23,828 nucleotides of DNA, from positions 1-23,828 of the forward strand of contig CACGEL010000011.1 of assembly GCA_902572065.1 (NCBI GenBank), read 5' to 3'. Numbering within the stretch: position 1 is the stretch's first letter; each line of letters starts with the position of its first letter. This document shows, in pieces, positions 1 through 6,887 of the stretch. A program made the position numbers and the translations under genes. The notes beneath the pieces are model-generated. The model ran no database searches and was not told where the DNA came from. It saw only the letters and a program-made list of their open reading frames with translations. The stretch comes from an uncultured Prochlorococcus sp. GTDB taxonomy: Bacteria; Cyanobacteriota; Cyanobacteriia; PCC-6307; Cyanobiaceae.

Positions 1-83
1 ACAAATAAGTAATCTTAATCTTTTTTTAGATTAAACATAAAAACTTATACCACTTATCAAGCCTGCATTAATAAAAAAATCAA

Positions 84-224
84 ATGAAGAAATTAAACAA
101 AAAGTATGCAGATTTATTGCATCAAGCTTCAATAGCAACTGGAAGAAAAGAAGCAGTAGGTTTATTACATAAAGCAGCAAAACTTCAAACTAAATTTGAT
201 GAGAAATCTAAGCTTTTAAAATAG
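84..224 (+). CDS. Small basic hypothetical protein, 46 aa
   Basis: A 46-residue lysine-rich ORF with ATG start and TAG stop. I do not recognise a function. The central stretch TGRKEAVGLLHKAAKL is the informative part, because it recurs almost unchanged near 22476-22519 as TGRKETVGLLHKAAKL in a truncated copy. Two related copies suggest a real family. No membrane segment or signal peptide; it is probably a small helical cytoplasmic protein. Directly downstream lies a decayed copy of the 41-residue gene that is intact at 22213, so this end of the window carries a rearranged version of the cassette near 22.2-22.6 kb. Confidence 0.6.
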   Translation: MKKLNKKYADLLHQASIATGRKEAVGLLHKAAKLQTKFDEKSKLLK

Positions 225-243
225 TTTATGATTAATTTTTTGA

Positions 244-273
244 TATAAACTGAGGAACAATCAGCTCCTTCTT
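244..273 (+). promoter_or_regulatory. Decayed copy of the hairpin leader element
   Basis: Ahead of the broken gene at 274 the sequence has a TAAACT box followed by AGGAACAATCAGCTCCT, close to the intact AGGAGCAATTAGCTCCT hairpin found at 21057 and 22190. The stem now has a mismatch and the upstream TTGACA palindrome is no longer recognisable. It appears to have decayed together with the gene it served. Confidence 0.5.
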
Positions 274-397
274 ATGACATATTCAACAAAAGAATTCTCA
301 GATAGATTTTCTGAATTTTTGTAGAGAATATGATGAAGAAATTACACCATATAAAATGGCAGAGATTCTTAGAGATTATTCAGATATTATATATTGA
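274..397 (+). pseudogene. Frameshifted copy of the 41-aa microprotein at 22213
   Basis: Reading from ATG 274 gives an N terminus like that of the intact protein at 22213 (MSSATKDFLDKF versus MTYSTKEFSDRF). A one-base insertion around 315-320 then brings a TAG into frame. In the next frame REYDEEITPYKMAEILRDYS continues, matching REYQEEIPPQKMAEILRDYA of the intact copy. The end is also altered before a TGA at 395. The partner gene that overlaps the intact copy is absent here. Clear relic of a duplicated cassette. Confidence 0.75.
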
Positions 398-517
398 TAA
401 TGTGAGATCCTAATGAAACGCATTTTTTAACTATCTTAAATAGAAAAAAACTTATATAGATAATACAAATTAAATTTATTAATTACTTATTTTTATTGAA
501 AATAAAAAAGATATAAC

Positions 518-538
518 TTCATCCCAAAGGGAGATGAA
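518..538 (-). terminator. Possible terminator of the minus-strand three-gene operon
   Basis: Inverted repeat TTCATC / GATGAA with extra CCC/GGG pairing sits about 40 bp beyond the last stop of the operon ending at 578. On the minus strand it is followed by an interrupted T-rich tract. Moderate terminator candidate. Confidence 0.4.
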
Positions 539-577
539 ATCAATTCAAACTATTTTTAGAGTTAATTCATAAAAAAA

Positions 578-727
578 TTATTTCTCCTTAAGCATTGATT
601 TGAGTTGAAGATCATCCAATTGTTCTAGATAATTTCTAATTGCAAGCCATGAATTGCGACTCTCTAACTTTCCACTTTGCTTACAGATTTTTGAGGAAAC
701 TTGATCAACTAATTCTTTATGATTCAT
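578..727 (-). CDS. Small hypothetical protein, 49 aa, last gene of operon
   Basis: Minus-strand ORF starting MNHKELVDQVSSKICKQSGK. It overlaps the end of the preceding 46-residue gene by 11 bp, which suggests translational coupling. An in-frame ATG at 742 would add five residues (MKNID); neither start has a strong ribosome binding site. The protein is soluble and helical, with one cysteine and one tryptophan. No domain recognised. It forms a tight operon with the genes starting at 857 and 1150. Confidence 0.6.
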   Translation of the reverse strand: MNHKELVDQVSSKICKQSGKLESRNSWLAIRNYLEQLDDLQLKSMLKEK

Positions 728-857
728 ATCTATATTCTTCATGAATTTGAACAACTACACCATTAAAAAATTCTGCTAATAATTTTGATGGATCAGTAAC
801 TGAATCTTTTAAATCTTCTTTAACAATTTTCTTTTTAATTGAATTTAAATTTTTCAT
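717..857 (-). CDS. Small hypothetical protein, 46 aa, middle gene of operon
   Basis: Minus-strand ORF beginning MKNLNSIKKKIVKEDLKDSV. Its start overlaps the stop of the upstream 98-residue gene in an ATGA junction, typical of coupled translation. The N terminus is lysine-rich and the middle (SKLLAEFFNGVVVQIHEEY) is amphipathic. No known domain or export signal. The context supports a shared role with its two neighbours, but the function is unknown. Confidence 0.6.
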   Translation of the reverse strand: MKNLNSIKKKIVKEDLKDSVTDPSKLLAEFFNGVVVQIHEEYRYES

Positions 858-1150
858 GCGGCTTTTAATGTTTGATTAAGTTTTTTATAGATACCAAAGT
901 TTGCTTTTCTTTGATAAAGCTCGCATGAATGAGTTAAGTGTTGTCCGTGAAAAATAAGTTTTTGATGCCAGTTGCAACAAAGAACTGAACCACAACTTAC
1001 TTGGCTTGAGTAATCAAATTTTGAACAAGTCATACAGACATGACTACCTATCGATCTAGAATAAGTTGGATCTTCAATATATTCCCATTCTTCTTGAGGC
1101 TTGTGAGATATCTCAAATGAGGAAGGCGTTGATGTTATCTTTTTGTCCAT
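854..1150 (-). CDS. Cysteine-rich hypothetical protein, 98 aa
   Basis: First gene of the minus-strand operon. Residues about 39-78 hold a dense Cys/His pattern: HVCMTCSKF, then VSCGSVLCCNWHQKL, then HLTHSCELYQ. Spaced CxxC, CC, H and C residues suggest a small zinc-binding or disulfide-rich fold. There is no signal peptide, so metal binding in the cytoplasm is more likely than secretion, but this is inference. The stop overlaps the next start (ATGA). A palindrome-like GTAC box lies 9 bp upstream of the ATG. Confidence 0.7.
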   Translation of the reverse strand: MDKKITSTPSSFEISHKPQEEWEYIEDPTYSRSIGSHVCMTCSKFDYSSQVSCGSVLCCNWHQKLIFHGQHLTHSCELYQRKANFGIYKKLNQTLKAA

Positions 1151-1158
1151 CTACTTAA

Positions 1159-1174
1159 TAATACATTTGTACTA
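1159..1174 (-). promoter_or_regulatory. GTAC-type inverted repeat upstream of the three-gene operon
   Basis: On the minus strand TAGTACAAATGTATTA reads as arms TAGTACA and TGTATTA (6 of 7 complementary) around AA. It ends 9 bp before the start codon at 1150. The spacing resembles cyanobacterial LexA boxes (GTAC, 4 bp, GTWC) with one mismatch. The role is inferred only. Confidence 0.3.
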
Positions 1175-1339
1175 TTATTTATAACCCCTCAGTCACAAGA
1201 GGTCAACCATTGAGAAGAAGAAAAAATTTAATAGTCTTCCAGATACTGCTAGAAACAGCACGGGCAATTAAATTATGGAGCATAAATGTACCAAAACTGT
1301 ATCTCTTTAAAGCTAATTTTGAATATTTTCAGCTATTTC

Positions 1340-1368
1340 TTTACAAAAATAAATATGCATGTTATATT
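1340..1368 (+). promoter_or_regulatory. hli operon A promoter with HLR1-like half-site
   Basis: TTTACA at 1340-1345, a 17-bp spacer and TATATT at 1363-1368, ending 28 bp before the first hli start. TTTACAAA followed two bases later by TAAATATG resembles the HLR1 direct repeat bound by RpaB, with the first repeat well kept and the second diverged. The same layout occurs upstream of the other three hli operons in the window. Confidence 0.6.
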
Positions 1369-1396
1369 TATTAATATTAAATTACTTTTTTTAAAA

Positions 1397-1504
1397 ATGA
1401 CACCTGAAGCAGAACGTTTTAATGGTTGGGCAGCTATGCTAGGTTTCGTAGCAGCTGTTGGCGCTTACGTAACAACTGGTCAAATTATTCCTGGTTGGTT
1501 CTAA
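1397..1504 (+). CDS. hli: High-light-inducible protein, short form, 35 aa
   Basis: Single-helix chlorophyll-binding protein of the thylakoid membrane, made under high light and other stress to protect photosystems. The 35-residue product starts MTPEAERFNGWAAMLG and ends TTGQIIPGWF. The usual ExxNGRxAMxG motif appears as ERFNGWAAMLG, so W replaces the conserved R. An in-frame upstream ATG at 1286 would add a low-complexity leader; 1397 is preferred because an almost identical 35-residue copy starts at the same residue at 16534. The stop overlaps the next start in TAATG. Confidence 0.9.
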   Translation: MTPEAERFNGWAAMLGFVAAVGAYVTTGQIIPGWF

Positions 1505-1644
1505 TGAAGAACAACGAAACAAGAATAGTAGAGAAAGAAAAAATTGTTGCAGAAAAGCTAAACGGTAGATTCGCAATGATGGGTTTCATTGCATTAACTG
1601 GAGCATATTTAACAACAGGTCAAATTATTCCTGGATTTATCTAA
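1504..1644 (+). CDS. hli: High-light-inducible protein, 46 aa
   Basis: Second gene of hli operon A, coupled to the first through TAATG. A short charged N terminus leads into VEKEKIVAEKLNGRFAMMG, the canonical chlorophyll-binding helix with E, N and R in place, then TTGQIIPGFI. It is closest in the window to the 51-residue Hli at 21564. It acts in the thylakoid membrane, probably in a complex with other Hli proteins around photosystem assembly intermediates (family knowledge). A strong terminator follows at 1668. Confidence 0.92.
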   Translation: MKNNETRIVEKEKIVAEKLNGRFAMMGFIALTGAYLTTGQIIPGFI

Positions 1645-1667
1645 TTATCTCCAAATACATTTTTATA

Positions 1668-1701
1668 AACCAGATTGTAATTAACAATCTGGTTTTTTTT
1701 T
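1668..1701 (+). terminator. Rho-independent terminator of hli operon A
   Basis: AACCAGATTG and CAATCTGGTT form a 10-bp stem around a 7-base loop, followed by an unbroken T run, 23 bp after the last hli stop. Confidence 0.9.
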
Positions 1702-1966
1702 CTAAATTATCTTAATTAATTCCTTTACCTCTTAACCCCATTAGGTTTTCTGAATTAAACAATTAAGTAAATCAATTTGAAATTAAGTACCATTTTGTAT
1801 TATTCAAAATAATTAGTTAGTATTTTCCTAAACAATCATAGAAACAATAATACGCTCAATAAATGTTTACATTTTTGCTTAAAAGCTCATAAAATAATTC
1901 CGATTTTTATTATTTTTAAGCTTCTTAACGTTTTAAGTTTTTTTGGATACATGATTGATCGATAAA
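1702..1966. other. AT-rich intergenic stretch without a gene
   Basis: No credible ORF in either direction. GTTTACATTTTTGC at about 1865 resembles one HLR1 repeat, and GATTGATCGATAAAATG just before 1967 weakly recalls the GATTGACAGTCGATC palindrome. Neither is convincing alone. Confidence 0.3.
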
Positions 1967-2080
1967 ATGATTTATCCCCCTCCTCAAGTAGTTTTTGGCT
2001 TACTAATTTTATCTACTGCAGTAGTTCTTATTTGGGATATAAGATACGATACTTTTGGTGAAGATGAAGACGAGATATAA
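1967..2080 (+). CDS. Small membrane protein with acidic tail, 37 aa
   Basis: MIYPPPQVVFGLLILSTAV begins the protein: a short proline-rich N terminus, one membrane helix at about residues 8-24, then WDIRYDTFGEDEDEI. The strongly acidic C terminus would probably face the cytoplasm or stroma side. No function known. It stands alone, about 265 bp beyond the hli operon A terminator. Clean codon use and a standard bitopic architecture argue for a real gene. Confidence 0.6.
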   Translation: MIYPPPQVVFGLLILSTAVVLIWDIRYDTFGEDEDEI

Positions 2081-2178
2081 AAAAGTATATTAACCCCTAA
2101 AAATTTAAAAAAGAAATTTTTTTTAGATTTATTTTTCTGTAAATCTTGTTCGGCTTATTTCGGTCTTTTTTCAAAAGC

Positions 2179-2334
2179 TTAAGATTTATACTTAATAAAA
2201 TCTCCATTTTTGATTACTAAGCGCTGAGCTTCTGAAAGCCTTTTAGCTCGTTTAATTTTCTCTTTAATAAGTACAAATTGGTACAAAACCTTTGCAATAA
2301 TGGAAATTCCATTCCCTATTTCCACTTGATGCAT
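2179..2334 (-). CDS. Small basic hypothetical protein, 51 aa
   Basis: Minus-strand ORF beginning MHQVEIGNGISIIAKVLYQF, with a basic helical middle (KEKIKRAKRLSEAQRLV) and ending in a short polar tail. The amphipathic basic helix gives it more coding character than the competing plus-strand frame across 2278-2532, which is low in complexity. No domain recognised. No clear ribosome binding site. It could be a small nucleic-acid or membrane-surface binding peptide, but that is only suggested by charge. Confidence 0.45.
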   Translation of the reverse strand: MHQVEIGNGISIIAKVLYQFVLIKEKIKRAKRLSEAQRLVIKNGDFIKYKS

Positions 2335-2470
2335 CCAGATATAACTAGGTTAAAAAAATATATTAATCTAACTATTATAAAAATAAAATATGCTTTTAAT
2401 CAGTATAAAAACTCTATCGAAATAATAAAAAGCATATTAAAATTGAATCAAATAATTGGAGGGAAATCAA

Positions 2471-2572
2471 ATGGCAAACCTCGGATTGGAGATTGTATTC
2501 TGGCTAATTTTATTGACTTATCTTGTAGCTAGACTTACTCAAACTAAAAAAGGTTACAAACAACAGTATTAA
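2471..2572 (+). CDS. Small single-helix membrane protein, 33 aa (MxNLGLE family)
   Basis: A strong ribosome binding site GGAGGG lies at 2458-2463. The product starts MANLGLEIVFWLILLTYLVA: a short N terminus and one membrane helix, then a basic tail. It is related to the 53-residue protein at 12724-12885, which starts MTNLGLELLMLTVLLIYFGV and also has a strong GGAGG site. In both places the next gene belongs to a second shared family (2655 and 12508). An 8-bp stem (GTTTCCAT/ATGGAAAC, 2582-2605) follows but has no T run. Confidence 0.7.
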   Translation: MANLGLEIVFWLILLTYLVARLTQTKKGYKQQY

Positions 2573-2654
2573 AATAAGGTTGTTTCCATGATGTCTTATG
2601 GAAACCCTTATAAATACATACTCAAAAAACCAATAACTTCTCTAGTTAATTCTT

Positions 2655-2771
2655 TTGTTACCTAGAAAGAAATCAAGAATAATAAATGATAATCAAATTG
2701 AATGCACGAAATTTTGCATTTGCACTTCTGAAAATAATAAATTAGAAGAGATTCCTTATTTTTATTATTAA
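2655..2771 (+). pseudogene. Truncated relative of the protein at 12508
   Basis: The reading frame ends NDNQIECTKFCICTS then LEEIPYFYY. This matches the C terminus of the minus-strand protein at 12508 (TDDQMECMQFGICS then LKEIPYFHF), which follows the same partner gene. Here the N-terminal half is missing: a TAG lies in frame upstream and only a TTG at 2655 is available as a start, without a ribosome binding site. Either a shortened gene of 38 residues or a 5'-truncated relic. Confidence 0.45.
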
Positions 2772-2785
2772 AAAAGGTATTAATC

Positions 2786-2935
2786 ATGGCATTAAATGAC
2801 ACTTACAACATTCTTCCAGTAAAAACCCCTGAATTAAGAGCTGACTTAACATCAAATTCACCTATTAAAGATTTTTGGGAAAAAGAATGCGAAAAGCATC
2901 CCTCTAAAAAAGAATGTCTTTTCTATTGCGACTAA
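2786..2935 (+). CDS. Microprotein with CP12-like C-terminal tail, 49 aa
   Basis: ATG start with a GGT-containing leader; product begins MALNDTYNILPVKTPELRAD and ends WEKECEKHPSKKECLFYCD. The tail has Cys-x8-Cys with a proline in the loop and a terminal aromatic plus acidic residue, the arrangement of the C terminus of CP12, which binds GAPDH and forms a redox-controlled disulfide. The N-terminal CP12 half that binds phosphoribulokinase is absent. Relatives: 14214-14360 (intact) and 10951-11133 (broken). A role in tuning GAPDH or other redox-sensed partners is inference from the tail only. Confidence 0.7.
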   Translation: MALNDTYNILPVKTPELRADLTSNSPIKDFWEKECEKHPSKKECLFYCD

Positions 2936-3025
2936 AATTTACTATTTTTTACGTAAAATTGTAAATTTTGCGGATTGATTTTTAATAGATCCGTCCTAAA
3001 TTAAAATTATATTTAAGGAATATTT

Positions 3026-3130
3026 ATGACTCGAAGAAAAAAAAATTCCAAGGCAAAGAAAGTTGAAACTAATACCGAATGGTTAGATAGAGTTATTAAT
3101 CAATTAACCAATAAGGAGTTTAGTAATTAA
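3026..3130 (+). CDS. Small basic hypothetical protein, 34 aa
   Basis: ATG preceded by AAGGA at a reasonable distance. The N terminus is very basic (MTRRKKNSKAKKVE), followed by a helical segment TEWLDRVINQLTNKEF. The basic tail suggests contact with nucleic acid, ribosome or acidic membrane surface, but nothing more can be said. Ordinary AT-rich composition. No paralog seen in the window. Confidence 0.55.
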   Translation: MTRRKKNSKAKKVETNTEWLDRVINQLTNKEFSN

Positions 3131-3259
3131 TTTTTGATACAAATTAAGTCCATATTAGTTCTGTAAATTATAGATTTTAAAATTCGGGTAAATATTAATC
3201 AAAAGAAGAAAGTTATATTGTAAAAGGTGCTAGATTTATCAATAAATTTAGGGTGCAAA

Positions 3260-3388
3260 ATGAGAGTAAAACTTGAACCTGAAACAGCTTTTATAGGTAA
3301 AAAATTTGCATATATTTTCTTAGGAATAATATTTGGACTTAATGCAATAGCCTTTATTTGGTATTTCTTTTTTTCTAACCTAACTTAG
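3260..3388 (+). CDS. Small membrane protein, 42 aa
   Basis: Starts MRVKLEPETAFIGKKFAYIF; one long hydrophobic helix at about residues 15-39, ending FFFSNLT. A short charged N terminus before the helix implies the N terminus stays in the cytoplasm. Function unknown. It is convergent with hli operon B on the other strand, and no terminator is evident between them. Confidence 0.6.
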   Translation: MRVKLEPETAFIGKKFAYIFLGIIFGLNAIAFIWYFFFSNLT

Positions 3389-3551
3389 AACTAATGAATT
3401 ATCACTCATTAATAGATGTTGGATTAATTAGTGCCAGGATGTATTTTTCCTTATAGTTAGAGTGAAATTAACTCTTCTAGGGAATCAAATTAGGAATGAA
3501 TAAAAGATTTATAGCAGAAAAAATAATGACTCTTATTAAAAAGTTAAATTC

Positions 3552-3812
3552 CTAAACGAAACCAGGAATAATTTGGCCTGTCGTTAAATAAGCACCTACT
3601 AAAGCCATCAAACCTATCATTGCGAATCTTCCATTAAGTGTTTCAGCAAAAACTTTTTCTTTCTCATATTTTTTTGATATTTTATTTGTGTTTTTGATTT
3701 GATTATTATTTAAATAAATTATATTTTCTTCTTGAAACTGTTTTGTTAAATATGCAATAAGCAGGGCAGTTATGGATACAAGAAAAATCAAGAATCCTGA
3801 AAGTGGAGTCAT
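3552..3812 (-). CDS. hli: High-light-inducible protein with extra N-terminal helix, 86 aa
   Basis: Second gene of hli operon B. Starting at 3812 (MTPLSGFLIFLVSITALLIA) it overlaps the preceding stop as TAATG, the same coupling as in operons A and C, which settles the start. Residues about 5-23 form an additional hydrophobic helix, followed by an Asn/Lys-rich linker and the canonical helix EKVFAETLNGRFAMIG ending TTGQIIPGFV. The two-helix form would place the linker on one side of the thylakoid membrane. A photoprotective chlorophyll carrier by family. Confidence 0.9.
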   Translation of the reverse strand: MTPLSGFLIFLVSITALLIAYLTKQFQEENIIYLNNNQIKNTNKISKKYEKEKVFAETLNGRFAMIGLMALVGAYLTTGQIIPGFV

Positions 3813-4018
3813 TAAAAAATACCTGGAATGATTTGTCCTGTTGTTGCATATGCACCTAGCAATGCTGCAAAACCAATCATCGCCCAACGACCGTTAACTT
3901 TCTCTGCATTTTGAGGGTAACCTTCATATGAAAAAGATTCGTCAATATATGGACGAGTTTCCGCAGGGAACATATTTTGTCTTCCGCCTGATTCTGTTGT
4001 AACCTCTGAATTAGCCAT
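3812..4018 (-). CDS. hli: High-light-inducible protein, 68 aa
   Basis: First gene of hli operon B. The N-terminal extension (TESGGRQNMFPAETRPYIDE) precedes the chlorophyll-binding helix AEKVNGRWAMIG and the end TTGQIIPGIF. Nearly identical to the 69-residue Hli at 16218-16427 through the N-terminal region. Here the helix keeps GAYATTGQ, whereas the 16218 copy has changed to ISYLITGQ. The promoter with an HLR1-like site ends 23 bp upstream. Confidence 0.93.
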   Translation of the reverse strand: MANSEVTTESGGRQNMFPAETRPYIDESFSYEGYPQNAEKVNGRWAMIGFAALLGAYATTGQIIPGIF

Positions 4019-4041
4019 TGCTAGTTGTGTAATTGTTTACA

Positions 4042-4070
4042 AATGTAACATAACTATTAAGTAATGTAAA
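4042..4070 (-). promoter_or_regulatory. hli operon B promoter with HLR1-like half-site
   Basis: On the minus strand: TTTACA (4070-4065), 17 bp, TACATT (4047-4042). TTTACATT followed after two bases by TTAATAGT resembles HLR1, the RpaB-bound direct repeat. GTTACATTTGTAAACA, overlapping the -10 region, is a second possible repeat. Confidence 0.6.
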
Positions 4071-4224
4071 GAATATCATCTCAAAATACAACTGCTGTCA
4101 TATTACTTGACAATTATGTATCACTTTTGTTAATCAAGTAAATTTACAGAGGTTGAGCGCCATCAGAGTATGTCCCTTATTGGTTTTTTGGTTCTAAAAC
4201 TTGCTCGAAAACATGAAATGCAAT

Positions 4225-4390
4225 AACACTCCTTAGCGAGTATAAGCATTTATACTCACAATAAGTAATTCTACTTACTATTATAAGAACAGGGCATTTA
4301 GGAAGTGCTTAGCTGGTTAAGCTCAGTTATTCTGAATTTAACTTAATCTTCATGAGAGCTTGCTAGTAGGGATACAAGCAAGCTTTTTTT
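4225..4390 (+). ncRNA. Candidate structured RNA ending in an orphan terminator
   Basis: No ORF fits here. There is a perfect 8-bp stem GAGTATAA/TTATACTC around GCAT (4238-4257), then GCTTA/TAAGC around GCTGGT near 4307-4322, and a terminator at 4357-4390. The terminator has no gene in front of it on the plus strand. It shares CATGAG, GCTTGC or GTTTGC, and TAGGGATAC with the terminator of hli operon D (21854), so the region may alternatively be a gutted end of an hli operon. Confidence 0.35.
4357..4390 (+). terminator. Rho-independent terminator without an obvious upstream gene
   Basis: AGCTTGC and GCAAGCT form a 7-bp stem around a 14-base loop containing TAGGGATAC, followed by a T run. Confidence 0.75.
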
Positions 4391-4539
4391 AATTACAAAA
4401 ATAAAATCTTTATAGGAAGTTGATTATCAGATAAGAAAAAGTAATCGAATAAGATTTAATACTTCAACATTTATTGATTAGAAATTTACATGTCAAAGTA
4501 AAATAATTTTGCTAAAAAGGGGTACAGATTAAATTTAAT

Positions 4540-4641
4540 ATGTCCCTAGATTTCATTCTTATCCCTTTTTGTATTATTGCTATTTTGTGGCTTTTTAATA
4601 GAGAGAACAAGATTTATCGCAATAATAAAAAAGCGAGATAA
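4540..4641 (+). CDS. Small membrane protein, 33 aa
   Basis: MSLDFILIPFCIIAILWLF is followed at once by a basic tail NRENKIYRNNKKAR. One hydrophobic helix with a positively charged C terminus fits a bitopic inner or thylakoid membrane peptide with a cytoplasmic tail. Only two bases separate its stop from the next tiny ORF. Function unknown. Confidence 0.5.
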   Translation: MSLDFILIPFCIIAILWLFNRENKIYRNNKKAR

Positions 4642-4643
4642 TA

Positions 4644-4715
4644 ATGAATTTGAACTCCAAGAGTCTAAGCTTAATACTTAATATAGCTGTAATTGTTTTG
4701 GTATTTTTGATATAG
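4644..4715 (+). CDS. Very small hydrophobic peptide, 23 aa
   Basis: MNLNSKSLSLILNIAVIVLV plus three further residues: essentially a membrane helix and nothing else. It begins 2 bp after the stop of the 33-residue gene, which favours a coupled pair, but a peptide this short could be chance. Low confidence. Confidence 0.3.
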   Translation: MNLNSKSLSLILNIAVIVLVFLI

Positions 4716-4757
4716 ATTAAATCCATATCTTATATGGACTCTATTATTCTAAAAAAT

Positions 4758-4982
4758 TTACTCATTTAATTTATTAATAATTACCTTATCCCAATAAACT
4801 CTTGAACGGTTAATTTGTTCTAATTTTTGTTTGCAATGAATACAATTACAATTTCTTACCAATGTTTTGGAAGGCATAACTTCGTTTTTTTTAATAAAAC
4901 AAATATCTAAATTAATTTCAATAGACAAATTTATTTTGTGAATTTTTTCAAGAAGAAATTTTTCATAATTTCTCTTAATCAT
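4758..4982 (-). CDS. Small CxCxxC protein, 39-74 aa depending on start
   Basis: The conserved-looking part begins at an internal ATG at 4877 (MPSKTLVRNCNCIHCKQKLE) and carries a CNCIHC cluster followed by a charged helix (INRSRVYWDKVIINKLNE). The upstream extension to 4982 is low-complexity Ile/Asn/Lys sequence and may not be translated, so I lean towards 4877 and 39 residues. The cysteine cluster suggests metal binding or redox chemistry. It lies downstream of the permease gene on the same strand. No family named with confidence. Confidence 0.55.
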   Translation of the reverse strand: MIKRNYEKFLLEKIHKINLSIEINLDICFIKKNEVMPSKTLVRNCNCIHCKQKLEQINRSRVYWDKVIINKLNE

Positions 4983-5065
4983 TAAATTAAGAAAATATTT
5001 AAACTATTTCTTTATATAAATAAAAATTTTAAGGAAAATATTATTTTATTAATATTACTACTTAA

Positions 5066-6253
5066 CTAAATTCTATTAGATCGCCATAATAAGAAGTTGC
5101 CAAAACCTAAAAAAATAAATACAGGGGTCCAAGCAGAAAGAAATGGAGTAAGTATGCCAATAATACCCATCGAACTAAACACAAAACAAGTTAAATAATA
5201 TAAGAAAATAAGTATTATACTTATACCAAAGCCTTGACTTTTTGAAGATCTGATATTTTGTTTTATTCCCAAAGTACTTCCTATTAAAGAAAAAACTATA
5301 CAAGACATAGGTAATGTCATCTTTTCTTGAATTCTTACTTTCATCTTTCTAGATTCTTTTGTATTTCCCGACATCTCATACATTACCTGAGCTTTTCTAG
5401 CTTCAGATAATGTCATATTGTCGGCATCTCGAGGAATTTCAGCTAATTTAGATGGACCATTATCTAATGGATAAATATATTTTTCAAATAAAATAGTTGA
5501 GACTGACCCCTCATCCTCAGTAGCCATTATCTTTCCATTATTAAATTTCCAACTACTCAATTCATCATCAAATGAGCCCTTGTTAGCAGTTATTAATATT
5601 TTTGTACCTTTTTTTGAAAAATCAACAACTGTAACATCATACATAATCTTATTTAAGAATCTGCGTGCATAAAAAATATGAGTTAAATGAGAGGCTTCAT
5701 CAATAGGTTTATTAGTATTACTATCTAAAATTGATCCATATTTCGAAAATGAAATATTGTATCTTCCTTTCTCTGTTCTCATGGAATTCCCCATACTATT
5801 CCGCAATAAATCAGAAGCCACACGATTTGAAATCGGTACCAAATTATCACTAAAAGTAAATGTAAGAAATGTCATAAAAACTGCTAGCAGCAAAGAAGGT
5901 AAAACTATACGATAATTATTAATTCCTAAACTTTTTAGAGCCAATATTTCTGAATTTGAGGAAAGAGTACCATAAGTTAATAAACATGAAAGTAAAACTG
6001 ACATAGGAAATGCAATAACTAAAAATCCAGGTAGGCTTAAAAAAAAGATTTTTAAAGCTATAAAAATTGGTAATCCATACTCAACAATTTTTCTTATGAG
6101 ATCAAACATTACCCCTACTGAAAGAGATACGATAGTAAATGCAGAAATTGCGAAAAATAATATTGGTAATAATTTCGATATTATCCACCTATCTATAAGA
6201 GGTATTTTTCTAAAAATTGTATCCATCTGGGAATGTAATTTGAAATTTCTCAA
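5066..6253 (-). CDS. LptF/LptG (YjgP/YjgQ) family permease
   Basis: At 395 residues it has the full length and topology of this family: three N-terminal membrane helices (about residues 24-50, 60-88, 100-127), a polar domain of roughly 160 residues expected to be a periplasmic jellyroll, and three C-terminal helices ending near residue 390. The family forms the membrane part of the LptBFG ABC transporter that extracts lipopolysaccharide from the inner membrane and feeds the periplasmic bridge. Cyanobacteria often have one such gene. An internal start at MDTIF would shorten it by nine residues. This is the most core-like gene in the window. Confidence 0.9.
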   Translation of the reverse strand: MRNFKLHSQMDTIFRKIPLIDRWIISKLLPILFFAISAFTIVSLSVGVMFDLIRKIVEYGLPIFIALKIFFLSLPGFLVIAFPMSVLLSCLLTYGTLSSNSEILALKSLGINNYRIVLPSLLLAVFMTFLTFTFSDNLVPISNRVASDLLRNSMGNSMRTEKGRYNISFSKYGSILDSNTNKPIDEASHLTHIFYARRFLNKIMYDVTVVDFSKKGTKILITANKGSFDDELSSWKFNNGKIMATEDEGSVSTILFEKYIYPLDNGPSKLAEIPRDADNMTLSEARKAQVMYEMSGNTKESRKMKVRIQEKMTLPMSCIVFSLIGSTLGIKQNIRSSKSQGFGISIILIFLYYLTCFVFSSMGIIGILTPFLSAWTPVFIFLGFGNFLLWRSNRI

Positions 6254-6378
6254 GATAATAATTTTATAGAATTGCGCCTATTAATATTAAAAATAACTTA
6301 AATATCCATGTAATCAAAATACTTTAAATTTATGTACATTCAACATAGAATATCAAATATATAGTAACTTATTTTTTT

Positions 6379-6663
6379 ATGGCTATTGAAACTAGCGTTT
6401 TCACCTTTAAGATTTCAAACACATTTGAAGAGTGGTCTAAAATATTCGATAGTAAAAATATTGATGAATTTCATAAAAGTGTCGGTCTATCGCCTCTTTA
6501 TAGAGGAAAAGGTTTAGCAGATCCCCAAGAAGTTATTGTCATTCATCAAGCAGAAGAAGGAGTAGCTAAACATATATTTTCTGATCCAGAGACAATAAAG
6601 AAAATTGAAGCTGGAGGTCATATTTATAGCACTACCAAAATAACAAGTTGGTTATCAGATTAA
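6379..6663 (+). CDS. DUF3764-like protein, 94 aa
   Basis: Small soluble alpha/beta protein starting MAIETSVFTFKISNTFEEWS. The order of landmarks (FEEW near the N terminus, PLYRGKGLADPQEVIVIHQA in the middle, EEGVAKHIF after it) is that of the picocyanobacterial DUF3764 family as I recall it. The length is normal and the protein looks intact. The fold is probably ferredoxin-like, as in ABM-type proteins; the function is unknown. Divergent from the permease gene, with about 125 bp between the two starts. Confidence 0.75.
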   Translation: MAIETSVFTFKISNTFEEWSKIFDSKNIDEFHKSVGLSPLYRGKGLADPQEVIVIHQAEEGVAKHIFSDPETIKKIEAGGHIYSTTKITSWLSD

Positions 6664-6743
6664 ATTAAAAAAGTTTTGGGTATTTACAAAATTTAATTTG
6701 TTTTATAAAAATGATGAATATAAAGTTATGCAATACAAAATAT

Positions 6744-6887
6744 TCACTTAAACCAGCCTTTTTTCTTGGTTTTAACTTCTGTTACTGTTTTAACCTTTAT
6801 GCTTTCGTCTGTTCTACCTTTGAAAATCATAAGGGGTACTATTGCCCATAAGCCAAGAAATAATATCCAAAATACGTAAAGATTCAT
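6744..6887 (-). CDS. Small membrane protein with basic tail, 47 aa
   Basis: MNLYVFWILFLGLWAIVPLM begins the protein: a membrane helix at about residues 3-22, then a charged tail FKGRTDESIKVKTVTEVKTK ending KKKGWFK. Good coding character. The positive C terminus should face the cytoplasm. Convergent with the DUF3764-like gene. Function unknown. Confidence 0.6.
   Translation of the reverse strand: MNLYVFWILFLGLWAIVPLMIFKGRTDESIKVKTVTEVKTKKKGWFK

Noticed and set aside
1211..1340. TTG-started frame RRRKNLIVFQILLETARAIK before hli operon A
   Set aside because: No ATG, runs into the hli promoter, and no relative seen; the basic start is suggestive but not enough.
2278..2532. 84-codon open frame starting with TTG on the plus strand
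   Set aside because: Low-complexity Ile/Asn/Lys sequence in the middle; its ends overlap two better candidates, the minus-strand 51-residue ORF and the GGAGGG-led 33-residue ORF at 2471.
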